From contig JADJQF010000011.1 in NCBI GenBank assembly GCA_016712885.1, positions 186,001-250,000 on the forward strand: DNA of 64,000 bases, read 5' to 3'. This document shows, piece by piece, positions 1 through 9,680 of this stretch. The first letter of the stretch is position 1. The number at the start of each line of letters is the position of its first letter. Position numbers and translations under genes: made by a program. The notes under the pieces were generated by a model, which was not told the origin of the DNA, searched no databases, and saw nothing but the letters and a program-made list of their open reading frames with translations. This DNA comes from Candidatus Flexicrinis proximus (GTDB lineage Bacteria > Chloroflexota > Anaerolineae > Aggregatilineales > Phototrophicaceae).

Positions 1-2734
1 GCACCTGAAGCTGCACGACTGCTTCGCGCATCTGCCGGTCGCTGTCCTTCTGCCGGCTGCCGTTCAGTGCGACCGCGACATGCGGCTTATCGCCCAGGAT
101 GTCCTTGACGAGGTTCGTCAGCACGTTGCGCGGCCCGAATTCGACAAAGACCGTGCCGCCGGCGCTGTAGATATTCTCGATCTGGTCGCGGAACAGCACG
201 GGCTGCAGGATGTGCTCGGCCAGCATCGCGCGGATGGCATTCGGATCGGCCGGGTAGGCCTTTCCGGTTGCGTTGCTGTAGACGGCTGTCTTCGGCGCGT
301 TAAACGCTGCCGAACTGATCGCCTGTGCAAAGGGTTTCTGCGCGTGGCCGACCAGCGGGGTATGGAACGCCGCCGAGACCGTCAGCGCGACGGTCTTGAA
401 GCCCTTGGCCTTGAGCGCGGCCTCAGCTTGGGAGATTGCGCCCTTGGAACCCGCCACCACGACCTGCGTGCGCGAATTGCGATTGGCAACCTGCACGCCT
501 GCCAGCCCGGCGACCTCGCGCTCAATCGCCGCCACATCGCCGGTGACTGCCAGCATCGTGCCGGCATCGAAGTTCGGATCGTTTACCGGCGGGGCCATTG
601 CCGCGCCGCGTGCTTTGACCAGCGCGTAGTAATCTTCGTCGCTCAGGACGCCCGACGCCCATAGCGCGGACACTTCGCCGAAGCTGTGCCCGGCCGCGAA
701 ATCGGCCTTGAATCCTGCTTTACTCAGCAGCTTGAATAGCCCGGCGCTCAAGGCGCCGATGGCTGGCTGCGCGTAATCTGTCCCCTGCAGCGCCGCTTCC
801 TGTGCGGCCTTCTCGTCAGCCTCGAACGCATGGCGCGGGTACACGACGTCCGAAAGCGTCCGCTTGCCTTCGTGCTGCAGCAGCGAGTCGATCCGCGCGT
901 ACGATTCGCGCACTTCCGGGAAATTCAGCGCCAGTTCGCGCCCCATGTCCAGATACTGCGAACCCTGCCCGGCAAACAACGCCACGACGTGACCGGTGGT
1001 GTTCTGGGCGCTGCGGCGGTAATACACGCCCTTGGGGTGCGACCAGTCGGCGGCGTCCGGCTTGCTCGCCAGCATATCCGCTGCGATGGTCAGCATCGAA
1101 ATCGCTTCGTCGACGTTTGCCGCGACGAACCCGACACGGGCCGCACCAGTCGGTACAGCCGCCGTGCGCGACGCGCCGACCAGGTTCAGGAATGCGCTGT
1201 CCGGCTCTTCGCCTTGCAGGAGCGCCAACTGCTGCGCCACGACCGCGCGCAAATCCGCCGGGCTTCCCGCGTTCAGGATCACGCCCTGCGGCACGTTGTG
1301 TACGCGGTACGAACCTTTATGGTCGCCCGTGTATTCTTCCATAACGACATGGAAATTGGTGCCGCCGAAGCCGAAAGAGCTAACGCCCGCGCGCCGCGGC
1401 GTGTTCTCCGCCGCTCTGATCCACGGCCGTGCTTCCGCGCTGACGTAGAATGACGAATTCGCCATATCAAATTTCGGGTTCGGTTTGACGACGTTGCGCG
1501 TCGGCGGCAGCACCTTGTGATGCAGCGCCAGCGTGGTCTTGATCAGTCCGGCCGCGCCCGCCGATGCCTTGGTGTGCCCAATCTGCGATTTCACACTGCC
1601 GATGGCGATGTGCTGCTTCTCGGTATCGTGCTGGTTGAAATAGCGGATAACCGTCGTAACTTCGGTTGAGTCGCCGGCGACCGTTCCCGTGCCGTGCGCT
1701 TCGACCAGCCCGACTGTCGCCGGGCTGAAACCGGCATCTTCGTATGCGCGGCGCAGCGCTTTTTCCTGGCCTTCGCCGCGCGGTGCGTAAATGCTCTTGA
1801 ACCGCCCATCGCTGGATGAGCCGATGCCCTTGATGACCGCATAAATCCGGTCGCCGTCGCGCTCGGCATCTTCCAGCCGCTTGAGCACCATCATGCCGAT
1901 GCCTTCGCCGACCATCATGCCGTCGGAGTCGGCGTCGAACGGACGCGGATGCGTGCCCTTGGTGAATGCCGGCGTCTTGCTGAAGCACATGAACATGAAG
2001 ATCGAGTTGTCCACATCCACGCCGCCGGTGATCATCATATCGGCGCGGTGATCGGTCAGTTCAGCGACGGCCATCTTCAGCGCTGCCATCGTGCTTGCGC
2101 AGGCGGCATCGACCACGCAGTTTGTGCCGCCGAGGTCGAACCGGTTGGCGATCCGGCCGGAAATCACGTTCCCCAGCATCCCCGGAAAGCTGTTTTCTTC
2201 CCAGCGGATATAGGCCAGTTTCATGCGCTCGATGATCTTGGCGCGGTCTTCGTCGCCGATGCCGTAGCTTTCGAGGACTCTGTCCCACACCGGGTACTGC
2301 AGCCGCGCGGTCAGCGGCGTAATCAGCTTTTGCCCGCCGCCTACGCCCAAAATCACGCCGGTACGGTCACGGATTTCTTCCGCGCCCATCAGATAGCCCG
2401 AGTCGCTCAGCGCCTCTTTGGCCACCAGCAGCGAAAGCATCTGCGAGACATCCGTCACTTCCAGGATGTTGGGGGGAAGGCCAAATTCGAGCGGATCGAA
2501 GTCCACTTCAGGCAGAAAACCACCGCGCTTGCTGTAGGTCTTATCAGGCGCGGCCGGGTCAGGGTCGTAGTAATCGTCAATATCCCAACGGGAAGCCGGG
2601 ATATCCGTGATGCAGTCCACCTTACCAATGATGTTGTTCCAGAATTCCCGCAGATTATGCGCTTCGGGCATAATCGCACCGAGGCCGATCACGGCAATCG
2701 GGGTATGGCGGAGTTGAGCGCTCAGATCAGACAC
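1..2734 (-). CDS. PfaA/HglE-like type I polyketide synthase (KS-AT), 3' end outside window
   Basis: Iterative type I polyketide or polyunsaturated-fatty-acid synthase subunit. A ketosynthase spans about residues 10-450: Cys212 in DAACAS, His347 in EAHGTGT and His387 in IGHTKAS form the expected Cys-His-His triad. An acyltransferase follows, with a GQGSQY entry motif and the nucleophile Ser684 in GHSFGE. The N-terminus (AVIGLGAIMP, then a KTYSKRGGFL stretch) resembles PfaA and heterocyst-glycolipid type synthases more than modular PKSs. The GTG start at 2734 has AGGGAG nine bases upstream; there is no nearby in-frame ATG. The frame stays open over at least 2 kb and runs off the window edge, so ACP and later domains are unseen. 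It could equally belong to an enediyne-type or glycolipid synthase; the product cannot be told from this part. Confidence 0.88.
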   Translation of the reverse strand, partial: MSDLSAQLRHTPIAVIGLGAIMPEAHNLREFWNNIIGKVDCITDIPASRWDIDDYYDPDPAAPDKTYSKRGGFLPEVDFDPLEFGLPPNILEVTDVSQMLSLLVAKEALSDSGYLMGAEEIRDRTGVILGVGGGQKLITPLTARLQYPVWDRVLESYGIGDEDRAKIIERMKLAYIRWEENSFPGMLGNVISGRIANRFDLGGTNCVVDAACASTMAALKMAVAELTDHRADMMITGGVDVDNSIFMFMCFSKTPAFTKGTHPRPFDADSDGMMVGEGIGMMVLKRLEDAERDGDRIYAVIKGIGSSSDGRFKSIYAPRGEGQEKALRRAYEDAGFSPATVGLVEAHGTGTVAGDSTEVTTVIRYFNQHDTEKQHIAIGSVKSQIGHTKASAGAAGLIKTTLALHHKVLPPTRNVVKPNPKFDMANSSFYVSAEARPWIRAAENTPRRAGVSSFGFGGTNFHVVMEEYTGDHKGSYRVHNVPQGVILNAGSPADLRAVVAQQLALLQGEEPDSAFLNLVGASRTAAVPTGAARVGFVAANVDEAISMLTIAADMLASKPDAADWSHPKGVYYRRSAQNTTGHVVALFAGQGSQYLDMGRELALNFPEVRESYARIDSLLQHEGKRTLSDVVYPRHAFEADEKAAQEAALQGTDYAQPAIGALSAGLFKLLSKAGFKADFAAGHSFGEVSALWASGVLSDEDYYALVKARGAAMAPPVNDPNFDAGTMLAVTGDVAAIEREVAGLAGVQVANRNSRTQVVVAGSKGAISQAEAALKAKGFKTVALTVSAAFHTPLVGHAQKPFAQAISSAAFNAPKTAVYSNATGKAYPADPNAIRAMLAEHILQPVLFRDQIENIYSAGGTVFVEFGPRNVLTNLVKDILGDKPHVAVALNGSRQKDSDRQMREAVVQLQV

Positions 2735-2945
2735 TAAATGTGACTCCCTACTTCATTCGCGCAGAGTATCATAGTCGAAATGGCCGATAGTTGTATCGCG
2801 AAGTTTGATTCATTACGGTATTGATGAACACTGCAAGTGTTGGCCATAACTATAGAAACCATTGATCGGGCGAAAAGTTATGAATTTCTATGAGTTTATG
2901 TCGAGATTTACTAATCTTAGCGCATTGACGTAGGGGTTTACGACT

Positions 2946-3767
2946 ATGGCCGTCACGCTGCGACCCGCCAGCGCCTACACCATGCAGGAACTCACATCTA
3001 TCTATAATCAAGCGCGTAGCGATTATCTCGTGCCGATGCAGATGACCCCGGTCCAGCTTGCCGAGCACCTCCGCCGCTACGACATCGCTCTGGAGGCCTC
3101 CTGTGTCGCCGAAGAGGACGGCCAGCCCTGCGGCCTGGGCATGCTAGGCGTGCGCGATGACCGCGCCTGGATCACCCGTTTGGGCGTCTTGCTGTCTCAC
3201 CGCCGCAAAGGGGCAGGGCATCTGATTGTCGCCTGGCTGATCGAGTGCGCGCGCGGTCTCGCCTTGCGGCGGGTTCAGCTCGAAGTTATCCACGGCAACG
3301 ACTCGGCCCGCAAACTGTTTGAGTCGATCGGCTTCAAAGGTTTCCGCGACCTGGTCGTCCTGCAGCGTGCGCCGACCGCCCAACTGCCACCCTTCACCGA
3401 GGTCGACAGCGAGCCTATCCATGTCCACACCTGCGCCAAGCTCCTTGAAAACTACGTCCTGGACGCCTCATGGGTCGCGGAGCCGCGCTCAATCCTCCAG
3501 ACCGGCGGACTGACCGGCTTTGCGCTTCCGTCGGGGCGCGGTTGGCTGATCTGCTGCGCCGCCCTCGATCAGATCGAGCATATCGTCGTCGATCCCAGCG
3601 CCAGCCGCGACACCGCCCGCTCTCTCCTTTGCCACCTCCATACCCGCTTCCCGGCGCACATCACCACCGTCGAGAACATCCCTGCCGACAGCCGGTTGGT
3701 CCCGCTTTACCAGTCCCTCGGATACACCGTCGCCTTCCAGCGCCTGGAGATGGCGCTCGCCCTCTAG
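2946..3767 (+). CDS. GNAT-family N-acetyltransferase, possibly double-domain
   Basis: Protein of 273 residues. The first half is a recognisable GNAT domain: the acetyl-CoA pyrophosphate loop is RLGVLLSHRRKGAG (about residues 78-91), followed by a typical C-terminal strand pattern with NDSARKLFESIGF. The second half (about 150-273) has a weaker repeat of the same fold ending in LVPLYQSLGYTVAFQRL, which suggests a tandem GNAT of which only the first keeps an obvious CoA motif. The start ATG at 2946 follows an AGGGG about ten bases upstream. It is transcribed away from the polyketide synthase gene. The acceptor substrate is unknown. Confidence 0.8.
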   Translation: MAVTLRPASAYTMQELTSIYNQARSDYLVPMQMTPVQLAEHLRRYDIALEASCVAEEDGQPCGLGMLGVRDDRAWITRLGVLLSHRRKGAGHLIVAWLIECARGLALRRVQLEVIHGNDSARKLFESIGFKGFRDLVVLQRAPTAQLPPFTEVDSEPIHVHTCAKLLENYVLDASWVAEPRSILQTGGLTGFALPSGRGWLICCAALDQIEHIVVDPSASRDTARSLLCHLHTRFPAHITTVENIPADSRLVPLYQSLGYTVAFQRLEMALAL

Positions 3768-3837
3768 CAGTCATCTATTCGGGTCAATTCTGACCGCTCC
3801 GGACTCAATTCCTCCCTCAATTCTTGTTCGAACAAAT

Positions 3838-3861
3838 GAACAAATGTTCGAACATTTGTTC
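3838..3861. promoter_or_regulatory. Two tandem LexA-like (SOS) boxes
   Basis: Two back-to-back sites GAACAAATGTTC (3838-3849) and GAACATTTGTTC (3850-3861) each fit the Gram-positive/Chloroflexota-type LexA core GAAC-N4-GTTC exactly. Further half sites (GTTCGAAC at 3826-3833) extend the palindrome to the left. Both flanking annotated genes end here (the acetyltransferase at 3767, the GH63-like gene at 4012), so the boxes control neither. A purine-rich ribosome binding sequence (GGGGAGG, 3913-3919) follows 50 bases later without a usable start codon. Confidence 0.55.
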
Positions 3862-4011
3862 GCGCAGGTTATGCAAACCGTGATACGCTGTTTTCGACGG
3901 TCCAAACAATCCGGGGAGGTGCGTCACCCTTAGCCAAAGTCAGAGTCCCAGTTCCGGCGTTGAACCCTGTTCTGCCGGTTCGCTGTTCGGGAGCCATGCT
4001 GTGCCAACCGG

Positions 4012-5763
4012 TCACCCCTGGGCCTGCTGACGGTCGAGGGTTTCCTGGATAGCCAGTTCGATGAACGATGCGCTCGTCCAGCCGAATATTGGCGCGGCTT
4101 TGGGCGGGTGCTCGGCGGTATGCGGGTTGTAGTACTCGTAAATGTCGTCGTGCTGCATCATCAGGTTGAGTGACTCGCGCCGCAACTTGCGCGCGACTTC
4201 ATGCTTGCCGGCGCGTTCCAGCGCTTCGACGAACAGCAGGTTGATGTTGACCCAGATCGGGCCGCGCCACATCTGCATGGCGTCGAATTTCGGGTCATCC
4301 ATCGCGACCGTCGCCAGCGGCCACTCTGTCCACAGCCGCTCCGAGGTCAGATGTTCGACGACCCGTTCGACTTGTGCCTCGCTCAGTCTGCCGGTCCATA
4401 GCGGCAGCAGATTGAAGGGCGTAAAGATGTTGACCGGCGTCGTGCCGTCGACCAGCGCGTGGAAGTAGCCGCGTTGGTCGTCCCACAAGACAAACTGCAT
4501 CAACGCGGCCAGCGAATCGGCTTGCTCGCGGTGTTTGGCAGCCGCTTCGTGCAGACCGATCAGTCCGGCGATCTTCGCCAGACAATCGGCCTGGACCACC
4601 AGATAGGTGTTCAGATCAGGGGCGACCACCGGCATCCCTTCGTCAAACAGCGGTGAATCGTCAAGACCGGAGGAGAAAGGATGGTGATATTCGGCCAGGC
4701 CTGTCGCGCTCTTACACTGCTCGAACCAGTAGGCCTGCCAGCGGGCCATCGGTTCGTACAGCTCGTTCAGGTATTCGAGGTTGCCGCTTGATTCGTAGAT
4801 CTTCAGCGCCGCCCATGCCATAAACGGGGGCTTCGTCACGTCCGCATCGACCGGTGCGGTCAGGTGTGTGACGATTCCTTCGTCGTGAATCGCATCCGGC
4901 AGCATCCCATTCGGCTGCTGGTGGTCGATAAACAGCCGCAGTTGGTTGATTGCAGTCTCTGCATCGACATGGCGGTAGGCGGCTGCATGGTAGTACTGGT
5001 CCCACAGCCATGCGCCGACATAATGCATTTTCGATGGGCTGGCCGCCTCGCGGGTCAACGTATCGCGCGGGCTGAACAGCGCCACGCGCATGACCCACCA
5101 GGCGTATTCGTACTGCGCCTCGTATTCGGGCAGCACCGGCGGCGTCAGGTCGAACCAGTGCTGCCAGGCCTCACGTGAGCGTGCGATCACTGCGGAAGGG
5201 CTGGGGACACTGCGGTTGAACCGGATGTCCGGCGTGATGTGCAGCAGCAGCGCGTTACCGTGCGTGGCGCTGATCTTCAGTTCGACCTGCACGTTCTCTC
5301 CGTCTGCCGGTGTAACGATCTGCTGGACGACACGCGCGTTGGTTGTATAGGCCGTGTTGCGGCGGCCATACAGCGTGCCGCCGCGCATATGGGTCTCGAA
5401 GCGCTGGGCGTGCGCCGTGAACCGGAGCGTGTAGGTGCCTTCCGGCAGCTCTGCGATCAGCGTGTCGGGGTCCGGGAATGTCCAGGACAGCGTGCCGATC
5501 GCGCTGTGGATGTGGGCGACGTGGGGGTAGGTCTCGGTCTCAAATGACTGTGCCGCGCCGTGCGCGTCGTACAGTTCGAAATTGTCGATGAACGGCGGCC
5601 GTTTCCGGTAATGGCCGACCTCTGCTTCGTGTTTCACCCAGCGTTCGGCCAGCTTGATGTACAGCGCGTTCTCGCGGCGGAACAGCAGGATCCGCGATCC
5701 TCGGTCTGTAAAGGGGATGGTGACCATGTTGATCCGGTTGCGTAAGTGTTCAATGGCAGACAT
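4012..5763 (-). CDS. GH63-like (alpha/alpha)6 glycoside hydrolase, possibly glucosylglycerate/mannosylglycerate hydrolase
   Basis: Intact 583-residue protein without signal peptide, so probably cytoplasmic. An N-terminal beta-rich domain (about 1-190) is followed by an (alpha/alpha)6 barrel with WLWDQYYHA, SGLDDSP (about residue 367) and WRGPIWVNINLLF (about 500), the pattern of GH63/GH37-type inverting glycosidases. The Asp of SGLDDSP and the Glu of IYEYYNP are candidate catalytic residues. Bacterial GH63 members of this size include hydrolases of glucosylglycerate and mannosylglycerate. The next gene upstream is a GH13_18 phosphorylase of the glucosylglycerate type, which supports that substrate by context only. 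Start ATG 5763 has AAGGAA seven bases upstream. One dispersed repeat copy separates the two genes. Confidence 0.78.
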   Translation of the reverse strand: MSAIEHLRNRINMVTIPFTDRGSRILLFRRENALYIKLAERWVKHEAEVGHYRKRPPFIDNFELYDAHGAAQSFETETYPHVAHIHSAIGTLSWTFPDPDTLIAELPEGTYTLRFTAHAQRFETHMRGGTLYGRRNTAYTTNARVVQQIVTPADGENVQVELKISATHGNALLLHITPDIRFNRSVPSPSAVIARSREAWQHWFDLTPPVLPEYEAQYEYAWWVMRVALFSPRDTLTREAASPSKMHYVGAWLWDQYYHAAAYRHVDAETAINQLRLFIDHQQPNGMLPDAIHDEGIVTHLTAPVDADVTKPPFMAWAALKIYESSGNLEYLNELYEPMARWQAYWFEQCKSATGLAEYHHPFSSGLDDSPLFDEGMPVVAPDLNTYLVVQADCLAKIAGLIGLHEAAAKHREQADSLAALMQFVLWDDQRGYFHALVDGTTPVNIFTPFNLLPLWTGRLSEAQVERVVEHLTSERLWTEWPLATVAMDDPKFDAMQMWRGPIWVNINLLFVEALERAGKHEVARKLRRESLNLMMQHDDIYEYYNPHTAEHPPKAAPIFGWTSASFIELAIQETLDRQQAQG

Positions 5764-5830
5764 AAGAATTCCTTTCGTAAGTGTTTACCCGGTTCTAGTC
5801 GCGCCTCTGTTTCCGAACCGCATCGTCTGT

Positions 5831-5934
5831 GGAAGCGCTGCCTCGACGCTTCAGCGAGGGACTAGCGCCCCTCGACCCCTCATGAGCGAGGTGCAGGAGT
5901 GCAAACTCCTGCCGGGGTTTGGGGTGGGGTCCCA
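5831..5934 (+). repeat. Dispersed intergenic repeat, copy A
   Basis: Carries the family left module (AAGCGCTGCCTC, then AGGGACTAGCGCCCCT) and the right hairpin GCAGGAG-tgcaaa-CTCCTGC (5893-5912) followed by CCGGGGTTTGGGGTGGGG. The central stem is reduced to CTCATGAG. It lies between the phosphorylase stop and the GH63-like start. Related copies occur near 13052, 35936, 41304, 45820, 47782 and 49974. Confidence 0.75.
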
Positions 5935-5958
5935 ACGAAAGTGTCTAGCGCTCTGGCT

Positions 5959-7670
5959 TCACCGTGCCTCCGCCGATACGGGATACTTTAGCCATGCCAC
6001 CTGGAACGGCGCCAGCCAGATTGTCTGGTCATAATCGCCGTCGCTCAGGAGATCGCGGCTCCGGCCCTCCGGGAGTTTCACGGTTACGGGGCTGCTGCTC
6101 ACGTTGTGCAGCGCGATCACCCGCTGCGCCTTGTCTGGGGAAGTGCGCTCCAGCCCGAAGACCTGCGGCCCGCAGTCGAGGACGCGCTGATGGCCGAACG
6201 GGTGGAAGGCCGGCTCATTTGTGCGTGCCGCCAGCAGCCGCTTAACCCCGGCAAAAACCCGCGCGCGCAGCGAATCGGGGCGGGCCAGTTCAGCTGTCAG
6301 ATCGTCCGCGCCGAACTTCTGCCGGTTGATCGCGCGGTTGTAGCCGTGGAGGGTGACGCCCTCGCCCCAGTTCCGCGACCCGAACAGGCTGTGGAAATAG
6401 ATCCCCGGTACGCCGACGAACGCCAGCATGATAGCCTGCGAACAGAGGAACCGGTGGGCGGCGGTCTGCGGTTCGTGTTCCGTCACCGCCGGGTCGGTGA
6501 TGGCATCGAAATAGGTGATGTTCATCTCGTAGGGGCTGCGCGTGCCGTCGCCGTTGTCCTTGTAGCTCACGCGTCCGCCGTGCGCCTCGACCATCGCCAG
6601 CATCGCGTCGATTTCATCGTCGGCCAGCAGGCCGCGGGCGGGCGTGACGCCGATGCCGTCATGCGACGCACAAAAGTTGAAGTATGTCGTCCGGTCGCTG
6701 ACGCGCTGTATCGTCTGCCCCCATGCCGCCAGCCGCGAGACATCGCCGGTCCGGAAAGTGTGGAGCAGCAGCGGCGGCAGAGAGAACTGGTAGACCATCT
6801 GCGCTTCGTTGCTGCCGTCTCCAAAGTAGGAGAGGTTCTCGTGGTGCGGCACGTTCGTCTCGGTGATCAGCGGCACGTCTGGCGCGACCCTATCCAGCAC
6901 GTCGCGCATGATCTGGACGACCAGGTGCGTTTCGGGCAGGTGGATACACGATGTCCCGATCGTCTTGCAGAGATAGGCAATGGCGTCCAACCGGATCAGG
7001 TCGGCGCCCTGTTTTACATAGAACAGCAGCACGCGCAGCAGTTCGAGCAGGACTTCCGGATTTGCCGCATTGACGTCGATCTGGTCGGCGCTGAAGGTCG
7101 TCCAGACATGCTTGACGCCGCTGGGCGTCTCGAATGGAGTCAGCAGGGCAGCGCGCGCGGCCGCCGTACCCTTGACAGGTCCGCAGCCGGATCAACCGTG
7201 ACAAAATACCCGTCATACGGTGCTTCATCGCGCAAGAAAGCCTGGAACCACGCGCTCGCCGCCGAAATGTGGTTGAACACGGCGTCGAACATCAGGCGGA
7301 ATGAGTGCCGGAACGCGGCCAGGTCGGACCAGCTTCCCAGGACGGGATTGATGGCAGTGTAGTCGACTACCGAGAACCCATCGTCCGAGGTGTATGGGTA
7401 GAAGGGCAGGATATGCACCGTGCCGATCTCCGGCGTGATCGTCTGCTCCAGGAACTGGCGCAGGCTCTCCAGCGGAGTCTCAGTGTCGCGCGTCACCATG
7501 TCGCCATAGGTGATGAGTACGGCGTCTTTCTCTGACAGGTCATGTGGGGAGCGCGGAGGGAGTGCGGCCGCATCGACCAGCGCTGAAATGCGTGACGCCA
7601 GGGTTTCCGCACGGTCAGGGCCGTAAAGCAAGGCGAGTTTGCGGGTCAGATCAGGGGGAAGCGCGGTCAT
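5959..7670 (-). CDS. GH13 subfamily 18 sugar phosphorylase, likely glucosylglycerate phosphorylase (one frameshift)
   Basis: Cytoplasmic phosphorylase of the sucrose-phosphorylase group. GH13 motifs: ADLIRLDAIAY (nucleophile Asp), ITETNVPHHENLSYFG (acid/base Glu) and FCASHDGIGV (transition-state Asp). The ETNVPH.EN.SYFG form is typical of glucosylglycerate phosphorylases such as E. coli YcjM rather than of sucrose phosphorylase. The reading frame breaks near 7148, where LPLLTPFET is interrupted; one missing C in a CCC run restores it, giving about 570 residues, the normal family length. I place the start at ATG 7670 because a LacI-type operator ends nine bases upstream; longer starts would translate the operator. 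Expected role: phosphorolysis of an alpha-glucoside to glucose 1-phosphate, alongside the GH63-like hydrolase. Confidence 0.8.
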
Positions 7671-7678
7671 CTGCAGGC

Positions 7679-7696
7679 ATCCAAATCGTTTTGGAT
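7679..7696. promoter_or_regulatory. LacI-family operator in front of the phosphorylase gene
   Basis: ATCCAAATCGTTTTGGAT differs by one base from the perfect palindrome ATCCAAAACGTTTTGGAT found upstream of the lacI gene at 20760. It ends eight bases before the phosphorylase start codon, so bound repressor would block initiation or ribosome access. This ties the phosphorylase and probably the GH63-like gene to the LacI protein 13 kb away. Confidence 0.75.
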
Positions 7697-7796
7697 AATG
7701 CATCCCAAGTGTACCATGCACGGGCGTATCCGGCTAATCATGGTTGGCCGGCGTCACGCTCGCGCGCATCTGTTCTACGGCAGAGAATGTGGGAGG

Positions 7797-8656
7797 TTAA
7801 TTCGTCCGTCCACGCTGGCGTGGGTCGAGCACATCGCGCAAGCCGTCGCCCAGCAGGTTGAAGCCGAGCACGCCCAGCATGATCGCCAGCGCCGGGAACA
7901 CCATCAGGTGCGGCGCGATCTCGGCAATCCCACGGCTCTCGCTCAGCATGACGCCCCACGAGGGCGCCGGTGGCTGCACGCCCAGCCCGAGGAAGCTCAG
8001 GCCTGCTTCTGTCAGCAGCGACCACGACAGCGCGAGGCTGACCTGGACGATCAGCGGCGGCAGCGTATTCGGCAGGACGTGGCGCAGGATGATCCGCGCG
8101 TCGGATACCCCCAGGCAGCGTGCCGCCGTGATATATTCCATCTCTTTGACCGACAGCACCGGGCCACGGGCGACCCGCGCGAAGATCGGCGTATACACGA
8201 TCGAGATTGCGGCCACAGTCGTGCTGATTCCGGCCCGAACACGCTCACGATCACCAGTGCCAGCAGCATCGCCGGCAGGGCGAAAAACACGTCCATCAGG
8301 CGCATCATGATGTTGTCGAACACACCGCCGAAATAGCCGGACAGTGTTCCGATGGCCGTGCCGAGGACGGTCGCGACCGTCACCGAGAGCAGCGCCACGC
8401 GCAGCGAATACACGGCACCGACCACGATCCGGCTGGCCATATCGCGTCCCAGCAGGTCGGTGCCCATGATGTAGGTTTCACTGGGGGCTTTCAGCCGGTC
8501 GGGGGTATGTGTCTCATTGGGCGGATAGGGAGTCCATCCCAGCAGGCCAACCAGCCCGACGGCCAGGTAAAAACTCACCAGCAGCAGGCCGACCAGCCCG
8601 CTCCGGTTCCTGAGGATGCGGCGGAACACTGAAGGGTTCTTAGGCGTGTTGAGCAT
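7797..8656 (-). CDS. dppC: Dipeptide/oligopeptide ABC transporter permease, DppC-like (one frameshift)
   Basis: Inner-membrane permease of the peptide/nickel importer family. The N-terminal part has one membrane span, the MGTDLLGRD motif and periplasmic-entry segment typical of DppC/OppC; the C-terminal part carries the EAA loop (EYITAARCLGVSDARIILRHVLPN) split over adjacent words and the ending SFLGLGVQPPAPSWG. The frame shifts near 8220 between VSVFGPES and TVAAISIVYTP; joined, the protein has about 286 residues, the family norm. ATG 8656 overlaps the end of the dppB-like gene by 17 bases, so the two are translationally linked. No DppD/DppF ATPase gene is present in the window. Confidence 0.85.
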
Positions 8657-9604
8657 AGGAGATTCGCGGATCGACCGCGGCATAGACCAGATCGGCGATC
8701 AGGTTGATGATCAGGAAGTTAAGCGCGACGAACAGGGCGATCCCTTGAACGAGCGCGTAATCGCGCTGGGAAATGGCGTTGTAGACCAGCCGTCCGATGC
8801 CCGGCAGCGAGAAGATTTCCTCGGTGATGACCGCGCCGCCGAGCAGATAGCCCATCTCGACGCCGATGATCGTGACCACCGGGATCAGCGCGTTGCGCAA
8901 TGCGTGCCGGCGAATGACCGTGCCTCTGTCAGTCCCTTGCTGCGGGCCGTCCGGACATAATCCTGCCCGAGGACTTCCAGCATCGCCGAGCGGGTTGTCC
9001 GCATGACCGACGCCGAAAACGAAAAGCCCAGCGTGATCGCCGGGAAGATCATCTGTCCAAGGTTCGTGCGCGGATCCTGGGTGAAAGACACGAAATTGCC
9101 GGAGTTCGGCTGGACGTGAAAGTAGACCGAAAGCACATAAATAATCAGCGTTCCAAGTAGGAAACCGGGCGTCGCCAGCCCTAAAAGGCCGAGCAGACGT
9201 CCAAATAAGTCGATAATCGAATTATGCCGGACAGCCGCAAGGATGCCGATCGGGATGCCGATGCTCAGGGCGATCACCATGGCCATCAGCGCAAGCTGCA
9301 GGGTGACCGGGAAGCGCGACAGGATCACCTCCAGGACCGGCATGCCGTGTCTGACCGATAGCCCCAGGTCGCCGCGCACGACACCGCCCATCCAGTTGAA
9401 GTACTGCTCGATTGGCGGCTTATCGAGTCCGAAGTAAGTTTCCAGCGACGCGCGCTGGGTTTCGGTCAGCATACCGGCTTCGGTACCCAGCATCGCCACG
9501 ATCGCATCGCCCGGCACAAGCCGGATCGCCGTGAAGATCAGGATCGATACGCCTATCAGGGTAGGCAGGAAGGCGATCGCGCGTTGGGTGAGGTATCGGA
9601 ACAT
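8640..9604 (-). CDS. dppB: Dipeptide/oligopeptide ABC transporter permease, DppB-like (one frameshift)
   Basis: Inner-membrane permease partner of DppC. It begins MFRYLTQRAIAFLPTLIGVS, the classic DppB opening, contains RLVPGDAIVAMLG and GDLGLSVRHGMPV, and has the EAA-loop segment around YVRTARSKGLTE. The frame breaks near 8920 just after that loop and resumes with RRHALRNALIPVVT, ending with DPRISYAQHA. Joined length about 320 residues matches the family. It is preceded by its binding-protein gene (77-base gap) and overlaps the next permease, forming a binding protein-dppB-dppC unit. Confidence 0.87.
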
Positions 9605-9680
9605 TGTCAGGCCAAAAGGGGAAAGGAGGGGAGAGCGGTTTAACCCGCTTTCCCCTGCGGCCTTCCCCTTAGCACCCTGC

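Noticed and set aside
6106..7362. Plus-strand frame of 418 codons opposite the phosphorylase
   Set aside because: Low-complexity shadow of a GH13 gene; crosses the site where the true gene slips frame.
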